Of a stretch of 64,000 nucleotides of DNA, positions 46,815-55,722 are shown piece by piece (the first letter of the stretch is position 1; each line of letters opens with the position of its first letter). The stretch is taken from contig NZ_CP049241.1 of assembly GCF_011046245.1 (NCBI RefSeq), positions 1,550,001 through 1,614,000 on the forward strand, in the 5' to 3' direction. Both the position numbers and the translations under genes were made by a program. This DNA is from Allorhizobium pseudoryzae (GTDB taxonomy: Bacteria > Pseudomonadota > Alphaproteobacteria > Rhizobiales > Rhizobiaceae). The notes beneath the pieces are model-generated. The model ran no database searches. It worked only from the letters and a program-made list of their open reading frames with translations, and was not told the DNA's origin.

Positions 46815-48268
46815 GGTGCAATCTCCTGGCCGAATTCTGCCGCGATCTTGAACTCGACGGCACGATGGCCGGGCATGGCGCCGGTATCGACCGGCTTGCG
46901 GGCCACGAAACGTCCATCCCCCGCCTGCCCCTTGAGCGTGCCCTTCTCCACGACGATGCGGCCACGGTTCATCACCAATTCCGGCCAGCCGGTGATCTCG
47001 TTACCCTCGAAGGGCGTGTAGTCCATGTTGTCGTGCTGCATGTCGAGCGTGACCTTGCGGGTTTCCTCCGGGTTCCAAATGGCGATATCCGCATCGAAAC
47101 CGGGGGCAATCGACCCCTTGCGGTCCAGCCCGAAGACGCGCGCAGCGTTGGAACTGGAGAGCTTGACGAAGTCACCGAGCGTGATCCGGCCTTTGGCTAC
47201 GCCCTCGGAAAACAGATAGGGAAGCCGCATGGCAATGCCGGGCATGCCGTTGGCGATTTTCGGATAGGGCGCATCCATGCCGTTGAGAAATTTGCCGGAG
47301 GCATCTGCCCGGTAGGGAGCGTGGTCGGAAGAGACGCTTTCGAATGTGCCTGACCGGATATGCTGCCACAACGCTTCCTGCGTTTCCTGGTCGCGAAGAG
47401 GAGGGGAACAGATGTACTTGGCACCCTCCATGCCGGGGCGGTCGAGATCGGACCGTGTCAGCGCGAGGTATTGCGGGCAGGTTTCGGCAAACAGCTTCGT
47501 TCCGGCAAGCTTTTCGCGCCGCACGATTGCGGCACCGCCGCGGGTCGAGACATGCACGATGAAAAGGGCGGCATCGACAAGCTTAGCCAGCGAAACAGCC
47601 CGATTGATCGCCTCCTCTTCCGCGAGTTCCGGCCGGCTGAGAGCGTGGTATTTCGGCGCGGTGAGGCCGGCTGCCGCAAAGCGCCGGTTCATCCACTTCA
47701 CCATCTCGTTGTTTTCCGCATGCACCATGGTCAGCGCACCGTGGGTCTTCGCCACCGTCAGGATGTCGAGCATGCCGCCATCGCCGATGTTCATCAGGTC
47801 ATAGGTCATGAAGACCTTGAACGAGGTGATGCCGCGTTGAAAGACGCCCGGCAGCTCTTCAAGCACCGCCGGCGTCGGGTCCGAGATGATGAGGTGATAG
47901 GAATAATCGATGACGGAATTCGGTGCCGCCCGCCCGTCATAGGTGGCGATCACATCGGCAATCGACTGGCCGCGATGCTGGGCGGCAAACGGCACGAAAC
48001 ACGAATTGCCGCCGAAGGCCGCCGAGACAGAGCCCGAATAATAGTCATCCGCCGTCATGACACCGGACGAACTTTCCTGGGCGATGTGGCAATGCGCTTC
48101 GATGCCGCCCGGCAGGACAAGCCGGCCACCGGCATCGATCCGCCGCTCACCACCGTTGAGGCGTTCGGCGACAGCTGCAATCCGTCCCTCGGCAATGCCG
48201 ACATCCGCCCTGAACGTCTCGTAAGGCGTAACAACTGTTCCGCCGTGGATGACCGTATCGTATTGCAT
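46811..48268 (-). CDS. hyuH: D-hydantoinase / dihydropyrimidinase
   Basis: 485 aa amidohydrolase that opens the hydantoin or dihydropyrimidine ring to the N-carbamoyl amino acid. Binuclear metal site: H-x-H in EAHCHIAQ near 58, carbamylated Lys in GITSFKVFMTYD near 149, His in MVHAENNE near 181, His in IVHVSTRGG near 237 and Asp in VSSDHAPY near 314. Substrate could be pyrimidine or hydantoin; the D-carbamoylase and racemase neighbours favour hydantoins. Confidence 0.92.
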   Translation of the reverse strand: MQYDTVIHGGTVVTPYETFRADVGIAEGRIAAVAERLNGGERRIDAGGRLVLPGGIEAHCHIAQESSSGVMTADDYYSGSVSAAFGGNSCFVPFAAQHRGQSIADVIATYDGRAAPNSVIDYSYHLIISDPTPAVLEELPGVFQRGITSFKVFMTYDLMNIGDGGMLDILTVAKTHGALTMVHAENNEMVKWMNRRFAAAGLTAPKYHALSRPELAEEEAINRAVSLAKLVDAALFIVHVSTRGGAAIVRREKLAGTKLFAETCPQYLALTRSDLDRPGMEGAKYICSPPLRDQETQEALWQHIRSGTFESVSSDHAPYRADASGKFLNGMDAPYPKIANGMPGIAMRLPYLFSEGVAKGRITLGDFVKLSSSNAARVFGLDRKGSIAPGFDADIAIWNPEETRKVTLDMQHDNMDYTPFEGNEITGWPELVMNRGRIVVEKGTLKGQAGDGRFVARKPVDTGAMPGHRAVEFKIAAEFGQEIAP

Positions 48269-48285
48269 CGGGAATTTCCTGCGAA

Positions 48286-49212
48286 CTAGACGTCGATGAT
48301 GGCGCCGGTCTGGGACGTGATGCGGCCATAGTGCTCTATCCGGCGATGGCGTGCAAAGTCGAAGATCGTCGTTTTTCCGAAGGCGCATTTGTCGAAATCG
48401 CAATCGGCCACGATCAGTTCGTCCTCTTCCGTTTCGGCCCGGGCCAGCACGAAGCCATCCGGATCCACGATGATCGAACCGCCGATCAGCGGATGCCCGT
48501 CCTCCACGCCGGCCTTGGCGACACCGACGACATAGGTGGCGTTCTGGTAGGCACCGGACTGCAGCGAAAGGTCCGAGTGGAACAGGCGCTTCTCCAACCC
48601 CTCGGCGCTCATCTGGCTGTTCACCGCCGGCGTGTTGTAACCGATGGTGATCAGCTCGACGCCCTGCAGGCCCATGCAGCGATAGGTTTCGGGCCAGCGG
48701 CGGTCGTTGCAGATCGCCATGCCCATGATCACGCCTTCGTTGCGCCAGACGTTGAAGCCGAGATCGCCCGGTTCGAAATAGCGCTTTTCCAGGTGCTGGA
48801 AGGCGCGCGACGTATCGTATTCGTCATGCCCCGGCAGGTGCACCTTGCGGTATTTGCCGACGATCTCACCCTTGCGGTTGGTGAGGATCGAGGTGTTGAA
48901 GCGGCGGCCTTCGGGCGTCAGTTCCGCATAACCGAAGGTCATGGCGATGCCGAGTGCGCGAGCCCGCTCGAAAAGCGGCATGGTGGCACCGTTCGGCATT
49001 TCCCGTTCGAACCAGGTATCGACCTCGTTCCAGTCGGGCATGTACCAGCGCGGGAAGAAGGTGGTGAGCGCCAGTTCCGGATAGACGATCATCTCCGCGC
49101 CGCGCGCCGCGGCCTGTTCCAGGAGGTCGATCATGCGAGAGACCACCGCTTCCCGGCTGTCGGCTTTCTGGATGGCGCCGAGCTGGGCGCCGGCAATGAT
49201 CATGCGTGTCAT
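48286..49212 (-). CDS. hyuC: N-carbamoyl-D-amino acid hydrolase (D-carbamoylase)
   Basis: 308 aa nitrilase-superfamily amidase converting N-carbamoyl-D-amino acid to D-amino acid, NH3 and CO2. Strong resemblance to Agrobacterium D-carbamoylase: catalytic Glu in VYPELALTTFFPRW near 46, Lys in GKYRKVHLPGHDEY near 122 and Cys in AICNDRRWPETYR near 168, plus FQHLEKRYFEPGDLGF. AAGGA precedes the ATG at 49212. Placed directly before the hydantoinase, 17 bp apart. Confidence 0.94.
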   Translation of the reverse strand: MTRMIIAGAQLGAIQKADSREAVVSRMIDLLEQAAARGAEMIVYPELALTTFFPRWYMPDWNEVDTWFEREMPNGATMPLFERARALGIAMTFGYAELTPEGRRFNTSILTNRKGEIVGKYRKVHLPGHDEYDTSRAFQHLEKRYFEPGDLGFNVWRNEGVIMGMAICNDRRWPETYRCMGLQGVELITIGYNTPAVNSQMSAEGLEKRLFHSDLSLQSGAYQNATYVVGVAKAGVEDGHPLIGGSIIVDPDGFVLARAETEEDELIVADCDFDKCAFGKTTIFDFARHRRIEHYGRITSQTGAIIDV

Positions 49213-49239
49213 GGGATAAGTCCTTCCGATGTTCGGTCG

Positions 49240-49905
49240 TCACGCCGCAAGCCGACGCTGGAAACGGCTGACCAGCCGCACCACGGGCCACAGGATGACG
49301 AGATAGATGAGCGCCGCCAGAACCAGCGGCGAGGCGTTATAGGTGATCGAACGCGCCATATTGGCGGCGTAGAGAAGTTCGGAGAGCGAAACGACCGAGG
49401 CAAGCGAGGTGAGCTTCACCACCTCGACCGTGTTCGACAACAGATCCGGCAATACGTTGCGGATCGCCTGCGGCAGGATCACGCTTCTGAGCGTCTGGGT
49501 CTGGCTCAACCCGGTCGAACGCGCCGCCTCCCACTGGCCCTTGCCGACGGAGAGGATGCCGGCGCGGTAGACTTCGGCGTAATAGGCGGAATTGTTGAGC
49601 AGAAAGGCGAGGGCCACGGCGGCAAAGGGAGAGATCTCGACACCGGCGAACGGCAGGCCGGAATAGATGAAGATTAAGAGCACCAAAGGCGGCAGGGCGC
49701 GGAAAATATCCGTGAAGAGGATGGAGGGCAGCCGGAGCCACCGGCGCGGGCTGAGATTGGCAAGCGCCACCAAAAGACCGCCGGCCAGCCCGAGCAGGAT
49801 GACCGCCGCACACAACCGTGCCGTCATCCACAGGCCCGACAGCATCAGCGGCAGCGATTTCGCCATGATCGAGAGGTTGAAGAACTGGTCGATGAGGGTC
49901 TGCAT
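49240..49905 (-). CDS. Amino-acid-type ABC transporter permease
   Basis: 221 aa HisM/GlnP-family inner-membrane permease: several transmembrane helices and the EAA-like loop GKGQWEAARSTGLSQTQTLRSVILPQA near 116-142. Second of a permease pair forming the heterodimeric channel with the preceding gene, 2 bp apart. Likely substrate is the hydantoin or carbamoyl amino acid consumed by the neighbouring enzymes. Confidence 0.92.
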   Translation of the reverse strand: MQTLIDQFFNLSIMAKSLPLMLSGLWMTARLCAAVILLGLAGGLLVALANLSPRRWLRLPSILFTDIFRALPPLVLLIFIYSGLPFAGVEISPFAAVALAFLLNNSAYYAEVYRAGILSVGKGQWEAARSTGLSQTQTLRSVILPQAIRNVLPDLLSNTVEVVKLTSLASVVSLSELLYAANMARSITYNASPLVLAALIYLVILWPVVRLVSRFQRRLAA

Positions 49906-49907
49906 GG

Positions 49908-50594
49908 TCAGCGCCCCTGGGCTTGGTCGCGTCGCCGTTCGAAGAGCCGTGCGGCAAACACGAGCGGCATGAACAGGACGAGATAGGCGATCGCCGCAAG
50001 CGTCAGCGGCGTGGCGCTGCCGGAAAAGCTTTGCGCGGTCGTGGCGGCGGAGAGGATCTCCGACACACCGATGACGGAGCCGAGCGCCGTCATCTTGGTG
50101 ATCGCCAGAACCCGGTTGACGAGCGGTGGAATGGCAAGGCGCACGGCCTGGGGCAGGGCGACATAGAGCAGCGTCCGGCCAAAGCCGAGACCGGTGGAGA
50201 TGCCGGCTTCCCACTGTCCGCGATCGACCGACAGAAAACCCGCCCAGAAGATCTCTTCGGCAAAGGCGGCGAGCGTCAGCGACAGCACGATGAACAGGAC
50301 CATCGGGCCTGACAGCCGGATGCCGACGCCCGGCAGACCGAAATAGAGCAGCAGGATCAAGACGAGCGGCGGCAGCGCCCGGAAGATATCGGCAAAGCAG
50401 ATGATCAGGAGATCAAAGATCCGGATACGGTAGGTTCTGAGGCAGGCGAGCGCGAGACCGAGAACGACACCCGCCACGACGACCGCAAGCCCGATCCAGA
50501 CGGCGACCAGCATGCCGGACAGCACATCCGGCAGATAGCGTGCCATGACATCCGGGTTGAAGAAGGTCGTGAGGAAATTCGCCATCCCGATCAC
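49908..50594 (-). CDS. Amino-acid-type ABC transporter permease
   Basis: 228 aa, paralogous to the next permease. EAA loop [26 protein letters not shown] near 127. Starts at GTG 50594 overlapping the ATPase stop (GTGA); an ATG three codons in (50585) is an alternative. Confidence 0.92.
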   Translation of the reverse strand: MIGMANFLTTFFNPDVMARYLPDVLSGMLVAVWIGLAVVVAGVVLGLALACLRTYRIRIFDLLIICFADIFRALPPLVLILLLYFGLPGVGIRLSGPMVLFIVLSLTLAAFAEEIFWAGFLSVDRGQWEAGISTGLGFGRTLLYVALPQAVRLAIPPLVNRVLAITKMTALGSVIGVSEILSAATTAQSFSGSATPLTLAAIAYLVLFMPLVFAARLFERRRDQAQGR

Positions 50595-51334
50595 CGCGTG
50601 ACGCGAGACAGGAAGGCGCGCGTGCGCTCGGCCTTCGGCGCACCGAAGATGTCTTCCGGCGCACCTTCCTCCACGACCACCCCGCCATCCATGAAGACGA
50701 CGCGATCCGCCGTCTCGCGGGCAAAGCCCATTTCGTGGCTGACGACCAGCATGGTCATGCCCTTGGCCTTCAGATCCTTCATAACGGAGAGCACGGAGCC
50801 CACCAGCTCCGGATCAAGCGCCGAGGTCGGTTCGTCAAACAGCATCACGAGCGGATCGAGCGCCAGCGCCCTGGCGATCGCCACGCGCTGCTGCTGGCCG
50901 CCGGAAAGTTCGGCAGGCATGGCGCTTTCCTTGTGGGCAAGGCCGACGCGGTCCAGCATGTCCATGGCACGCGCGCGCGCTTCTTCGGTCGAGCGACCCA
51001 GGGCCTTGCACTGCGCGAGCATGACGTTCTTCACCACGCTCATATGCGGGTAGAGGTGGAAACCCTGAAACACCATGCCGACCTTCAATCGCATGCGATC
51101 GAGATCGCGGCTGGTGCCGCTCATGATGTTGCGTCCGTCAACGATGATGTCGCCGCCCGAGGGTTCCTCCAGGCGGTTGCAGCAGCGCAGCATGGTGCTT
51201 TTGCCCGAACCGGACGGGCCGATGATAAAGACGAGTTCGCCTTGCGCGACCTTCAGATTGATGTCGCGCAGGACGACGGTGTCACCAAACCGCTTCTGAA
51301 GCGAAACGATCTCGAGCATGGGACGGTGGGTCAT
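50591..51334 (-). CDS. Amino-acid-type ABC transporter ATP-binding protein
   Basis: 247 aa GlnQ-like ATPase. Walker [10 protein letters not shown] near 40, signature [15 protein letters not shown] near 140, Walker [15 protein letters not shown] near 162, H-loop [10 protein letters not shown]. The ATG at 51334 with GGAG upstream is preferred to an ATG five codons earlier. Energises the permease pair. Confidence 0.95.
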   Translation of the reverse strand: MTHRPMLEIVSLQKRFGDTVVLRDINLKVAQGELVFIIGPSGSGKSTMLRCCNRLEEPSGGDIIVDGRNIMSGTSRDLDRMRLKVGMVFQGFHLYPHMSVVKNVMLAQCKALGRSTEEARARAMDMLDRVGLAHKESAMPAELSGGQQQRVAIARALALDPLVMLFDEPTSALDPELVGSVLSVMKDLKAKGMTMLVVSHEMGFARETADRVVFMDGGVVVEEGAPEDIFGAPKAERTRAFLSRVTR

Positions 51335-51386
51335 CGACGGCTCCCGCATGCAGGGGACGGCAGGCGAACCCGCCGTCCAACTCCAC

Positions 51387-52235
51387 TCATTTCAGATCGC
51401 AGGAGGGCTTGTGATCATCCTCGGCATAGCCTTCGAAACCGGGAACGCCGTACCCCTTGGTCGGGGTCACGATAGTCGTCCCTGCGGTGGGCGTCACGCC
51501 AAACCACTTTTCGGACAGTTTTGCCATGGAGCCGTCGATCTTCAGGCATTCGATCGCCTTGTCGATCAGGTTGCGGCCTGCCACGTCGTCCTTGCGGAAG
51601 GCGAGACCCCAGACGAGGCCGGTCGGGTATTCATAGGAGAGTTTTACCTGCGGGTTCTGCTTGGCAGCCCAGGCGGCAACCGTGGCACCGGCAAGGTTGG
51701 CATCCGCACGACCGGCGATGACGGCGGCCACCGCATCGGTGTTCGTGCCGTAGCTTTCGACCTTCCAGCCGAACTCCGCCTCCCGTTCGCGCAGGAAGCT
51801 GTCATAGGCAGACCCCTTGTTCACGGCGATGGTCTTGCCCTTGAAATCGGCCAGCGTCTTGTATTCCGGGCCCTTGGCCGGCACGACGAAGGCGAAGTTG
51901 GTATCCATGAAACCTTCGGTGAAGAGGAGGTTGGCGGAACGCTCCTTGTTCACCGTCACCGGGGCTGCGAGAAAATCATAGGTCTTGGCCTGCAGCGCCG
52001 GGATGAGGCCGGAAAACTGGGCGGACGTCAGCTCCACCTTCTTGCCGAGGCGCTCGCCGATCAGGTTGACGAGATCGACATTGAAGCCTTCCACCTTGCC
52101 GTCGAGCGTCGGCATGGCGTGCGGCGCGAAAGTTCCGTCAAGCGCGGTCTTGATGGTGCCTTCGGCGTGGGCATGGGATAGGGCAAGCAGGAGCGTTAAC
52201 CCGGCAAGGCCGGATTTCTGGAAGGTTTTCATCAT
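51387..52235 (-). CDS. ABC transporter periplasmic substrate-binding protein
   Basis: 282 aa SBP family 3. Signal peptide ([15 protein letters not shown]) then [38 protein letters not shown] and [17 protein letters not shown]. Two adjacent ATGs (52235, 52232) follow GGAG. It begins with a two-Met start and is the first gene of the catabolic transcription unit. Specificity is likely for a polar amino-acid-like ligand such as a hydantoin derivative, from context. Confidence 0.93.
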   Translation of the reverse strand: MMKTFQKSGLAGLTLLLALSHAHAEGTIKTALDGTFAPHAMPTLDGKVEGFNVDLVNLIGERLGKKVELTSAQFSGLIPALQAKTYDFLAAPVTVNKERSANLLFTEGFMDTNFAFVVPAKGPEYKTLADFKGKTIAVNKGSAYDSFLREREAEFGWKVESYGTNTDAVAAVIAGRADANLAGATVAAWAAKQNPQVKLSYEYPTGLVWGLAFRKDDVAGRNLIDKAIECLKIDGSMAKLSEKWFGVTPTAGTTIVTPTKGYGVPGFEGYAEDDHKPSCDLK

Positions 52236-52542
52236 TGTTCTCCACTGGAAGTGCCGTTTTCGGCTTGTTCTGAAGGAGATGATTTCACGGCGTTCGCCGC
52301 ACCGCAATATAATTTAATATTATTATCCGAATTGAATTATTTGTTTCGCTGATACGAAAATCGGGGTGGCTCCGGAACGGCTCGCAAAATCCCCTCGGGA
52401 AATCAGGGCCTTGGAACCCGCTTCCAGACGACAAATCGGCAAACCCGGACCGCCCCGCCAGGGTTCCGGGGGCTTGCACCAGGATTGTCGCGATGCGAGA
52501 CAGTCACATCCCCGATAGGCATGGACAGGCAGAGGCAGGATC
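52236..52542. promoter_or_regulatory. Divergent control region of the hydantoin cluster
   Basis: 307 bp without a gene between the substrate-binding protein and the D-amino-acid transaminase. Holds a conspicuous AT-rich block (about 52306-52345, ATATAATTTAATATTATTAT type) in otherwise GC-rich DNA, the likely site of minus-strand promoter melting and LysR binding. I could not pick a certain -35/-10 pair. Confidence 0.5.
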
Positions 52543-53409
52543 ATGAACAGGACCGTTTATCTCAATGGCGAATGGCTCGCAGAAACCGAAGCCAAGGTCT
52601 CGGTCTTCGATCGCGGGTTCCTGTTTGCCGACGCCATTTATGAAGTGACCGCGGTCATTGACGGCAAACTGATCGATTATCCGGGCCACGCCGCACGGCT
52701 GCGCCGCTCGCTCGATGCGCTGGGCATTGCCATGCCCGTCGAAGACGCCGAGCTGCTGACGCTGCACAAGGAGATCGCCAAGCGCAACGGCATCACGGAA
52801 GGGCTCATCTATCTGCAGATCTCCCGTGGCGTGCAGGATCGCGACTTCCTGTTCCCCGAGACGATGACGCCGAGCTTCGTGATGTTCACGCAGGCCAAGC
52901 GCGTTCTCGATAATCCGAAATGGAAGACCGGTCTTTCCCTGCAGACGGTGCCGGAAGGCCGCTGGTCGGAGCGGCAGATCAAGACGGTGCAACTGCTCTA
53001 TTCATCAGTGCAGAAGACGCAAGCCCACCGCAACGGCTTCGATGACGTGCTGTTCGTCGAGAACGGCTTCATCACCGAGGCAAGTTCCGCCAATTTTCAC
53101 ATTGTGACGGCCGAGGGAGAACTGATCACCCGCGATCTGTCGAATGCGCTGCTGCACGGCATTACCCGCGGCTCCATCGTTGATCTCGCCCGCCAAGCCG
53201 GCGTTGTCGCCCATGAACGCGCCTTCACGGTCGAGGACGCCAAATCCGCCAGCGAAGCCTTTTTGACCTCGGCCACGAGCTTCGTCACCCCCGTCGTCAG
53301 CCTGGATGGCCAAGCGATCGGCACCGGCAATGTCGGCCCCGTCAGCCAGCGGCTGCTGGAGATCTATATCCGGGAGCAACTGTCGCGCGCCCTACCCATT
53401 GCCGATTAA
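52543..53409 (+). CDS. D-amino-acid transaminase (class IV PLP)
   Basis: 288 aa. Fold-type IV aminotransferase interconverting D-amino acids and 2-oxo acids. Conserved FDRGFLFADAIYEVTAV near 22-38, Schiff-base Lys in RQIKTVQLLYS near 148 and ITEASSANFHIV near 173; the residue pattern is closer to D-Ala aminotransferase than IlvE. AGGCAGGA precedes the ATG. Divergent from the D-amino-acid-producing operon, so it may consume its product. Confidence 0.92.
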   Translation: MNRTVYLNGEWLAETEAKVSVFDRGFLFADAIYEVTAVIDGKLIDYPGHAARLRRSLDALGIAMPVEDAELLTLHKEIAKRNGITEGLIYLQISRGVQDRDFLFPETMTPSFVMFTQAKRVLDNPKWKTGLSLQTVPEGRWSERQIKTVQLLYSSVQKTQAHRNGFDDVLFVENGFITEASSANFHIVTAEGELITRDLSNALLHGITRGSIVDLARQAGVVAHERAFTVEDAKSASEAFLTSATSFVTPVVSLDGQAIGTGNVGPVSQRLLEIYIREQLSRALPIAD

Positions 53410-53451
53410 GCACAAGTGGCACAGGACCGGCGCCGTCCAGGTCCTGTGCCG

Positions 53452-54882
53452 TCAAGCGATGAGACTCCAGAAGCCCGACTTCTTGCCGTGCTTCTTCTTC
53501 AGCGCCAAAACATACTCCTCATGGCTCGGCAGGCCGGCGTAATCCGTGATCCGCGTCGCAAAGCCGCAGCATTCCACATAGTGCCGGGCCGCGTGTTTGT
53601 AGCGGCTCGACCGCCCGTAATCGAGGGTGAAATCGATCATCGCGCGCAGGAGAAGGGTGGCTGCCAGCGGCTGCTTCTCCGATAACACCTCTGCAGCCGG
53701 CGACAGCAGTTCGTACCGGTCGCCATCAAGGTCTGTGTGCCGGGCCACGCACAGCTTTGCCGCTTCTGCCAGCGCTGGCCATTCAATGAAGAAGTGAAGC
53801 GCCTGGTGCACGTCCGCAAAACGATGCACATGCGCAAAGGCCTTTTCCTCGGCCTCGATATCATCGAAATCCGGCAGGCGGCGCAGATAGGCGCGCAGAT
53901 GGTGGTGGTTGAGACTAGTTTCGAAGCAAGCCCAGCGGAAATCCTGTGCGTCGTCCAGCCGTTCCAGCGCCTCGAGCGCTTCCACCCGAGCCTCCTCCCA
54001 TTCGAACGGCCAGCCGAACCGGGGGGAGTCCGCCGCATCCAGCGTGGACAGTGCCTCGGCGGCGCGCCCTGCAGAGAGAAGGCGGGTGGCGATCTCTGCG
54101 GCGATCTTCGGTACCTTGCGGGTCTTGGCCGGCTGCTGGGCGATGAAGGCATCCACATCGCCGGTCAGATCGGCAATCGTCTGCAGCGCGATCTTGGTCA
54201 TGGACTCGTCGCGTCTGCCCTGGATCTCGTCCAGATAGACCGGCCCACTACTGCCCCAGCCGATAATCTCGCGTTCGCTGTCCTTCGGTTTGCGTTTCGG
54301 CGCGTTCTGGACTTCCATCAACAGCGTCTTCAGCCGCTCCAGACCTTTACGGCCGAGCGCCGGCGCCATTTCGACAATCAGCGGATCGTACTGGCCGTAA
54401 TCATTGTCGTTGAGGGCAGCGAAGGTCTTGTCCGCCAGCACGTCTTCACCGAGGTCCGCGCCCTTGGCCAGGGTGCCGGCATCGGCGCAGGCCTGATAGA
54501 AGATGGCAACCAGCGTTCCGCTGCCGTCATCGCTGCGATCGAAGATCGACTCCGCCAAGCCCAGAAACTGCCACATCAGATCGAAGGCTTCACGCGGATC
54601 CTCCGGCGCCACCTTGGTGAGGATCGCAACGCGCTGGGTTTCGAGATCCTTCTTCGCCGCCTTCACCTTGCGCCAGTCGATGAAGGTTTTCGCCCGCTGC
54701 AGGCTGATGAGACGTTTGCGAATCTCGCGCGCCACCTCCGCCACACTCTGGCTTCCGGCCAGTTCCAGCCGCAGCCGCTGTTTATGCGCCGCACTTCCGG
54801 TGCTGATTTCGATCAAGAGTTCAGCAAGTCTTGGCGCGCCCAGCGCTTCCAGGTTCTTTGCATTCAGCGTCTTGGCGGCCAT
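53452..54882 (-). CDS. DUF6880-like conserved protein
   Basis: 476 aa, soluble, Ala/Glu/Leu-rich helical repeat-like protein (TPR-like character: LLSAGRAAEALSTLD near 285; DDAQDFRWACFETSLNHHHLRAYLRRLPDFDDI near 325-357). I recall this as the DUF6880 family common in rhizobia. Function unknown. The ATG at 54882 follows GAGAGGA. The N-terminal 60 residues are basic (KRLISLQRAKTFIDWRKVKAAKKD). Confidence 0.8.
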   Translation of the reverse strand: MAAKTLNAKNLEALGAPRLAELLIEISTGSAAHKQRLRLELAGSQSVAEVAREIRKRLISLQRAKTFIDWRKVKAAKKDLETQRVAILTKVAPEDPREAFDLMWQFLGLAESIFDRSDDGSGTLVAIFYQACADAGTLAKGADLGEDVLADKTFAALNDNDYGQYDPLIVEMAPALGRKGLERLKTLLMEVQNAPKRKPKDSEREIIGWGSSGPVYLDEIQGRRDESMTKIALQTIADLTGDVDAFIAQQPAKTRKVPKIAAEIATRLLSAGRAAEALSTLDAADSPRFGWPFEWEEARVEALEALERLDDAQDFRWACFETSLNHHHLRAYLRRLPDFDDIEAEEKAFAHVHRFADVHQALHFFIEWPALAEAAKLCVARHTDLDGDRYELLSPAAEVLSEKQPLAATLLLRAMIDFTLDYGRSSRYKHAARHYVECCGFATRITDYAGLPSHEEYVLALKKKHGKKSGFWSLIA

Positions 54883-54969
54883 CGTTCCTCTCTCCGTCTT
54901 TGCAGCAACGCACGTTCCGGCACTTGTTTCGTCACGTTCGCCAAGTCTCTCCAGATGCGCACGCATCCG

Positions 54970-55551
54970 TCAAGAAATGACCTCCGCCCGACCGCTGGTC
55001 AGGTCGCGGATCAGGCCAAGGATAACATCCACGTCGGCATCGGGGATGAGAAGATCGAGAACGGCACCGTTTTCGGTAAAGGTTTCACGTGCGACACTGA
55101 CATCGGAGAAACCGGAGAGCCGCGCCTTGACGAGAGCAAGATCGCTGAAGACCAGGGCAACGGATCGCTCCTGACGCAGAACAAACCGCCGTTTCTCCGC
55201 CGATTGCAGGCAGAGCGCCGCCGTGCCGCCATAGGCGCGGATCAGCCCACCGCTGCCGAGCAGCGTGCCGCCGAACCAGCGGGTGACCAGAACCACCACC
55301 TGATCGAGCTCCTGTCCGTCGATAGCCTGCAGAATGGGTTTTCCCGCCGTTCCGCTCGGCTCACCGTCATCGGTGAATCGGTAAGCCTGCCCGAGACGCC
55401 AGGCCCAGCAATTGTGATTGGCGTCGGGCACGCTGTGTTCGGCGAGAAAGGCACGCGCGGCCTCTTCATCACTGACCGGTGCCGCGACGGCCAGAAACCG
55501 GCTGCGCTTGATCTCCTGAGACTGGGTTGCAGGGGCGGCCAAGATGAACAT
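54970..55551 (-). CDS. YigZ/IMPACT-family protein
   Basis: 193 aa. UPF0029 N-terminal domain (KRSRFLAVAAPVSDEE; NHNCWAWRLG; DDGEPSGTAGKPILQAI; VVVLVTRWFGGTLLGSGGLIRAYG) and C-terminal DUF1949. Conserved family linked to translation/GCN2 regulation in eukaryotes; bacterial role unclear. The start at 55551 is uncertain, with an alternative ATG at 55563; the open frame far upstream is antisense to the ABC-F gene and is not coding. Confidence 0.92.
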   Translation of the reverse strand: MFILAAPATQSQEIKRSRFLAVAAPVSDEEAARAFLAEHSVPDANHNCWAWRLGQAYRFTDDGEPSGTAGKPILQAIDGQELDQVVVLVTRWFGGTLLGSGGLIRAYGGTAALCLQSAEKRRFVLRQERSVALVFSDLALVKARLSGFSDVSVARETFTENGAVLDLLIPDADVDVILGLIRDLTSGRAEVIS

Positions 55552-55722
55552 GCTGCACGTCATACTGTCGAACGCGACCCTGCTCAAGGCATGGCGGAGG
55601 GCAGGGGGTGGCATTTTCGGGCATCGACCGGCTTTGCGACACCGATGGGAGACAACCGGGCCGGAGCGTGCCATAAGGACGCCGATTTTTCCTCCCGGCA
55701 CCAGCCCCGCGACAAAGACCCT

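Noticed and set aside
53737..55722. 660-codon N-terminal extension of the ABC-F frame
   Set aside because: Antisense to the DUF6880-like and YigZ genes and without ABC-F similarity; the real start is 55723.
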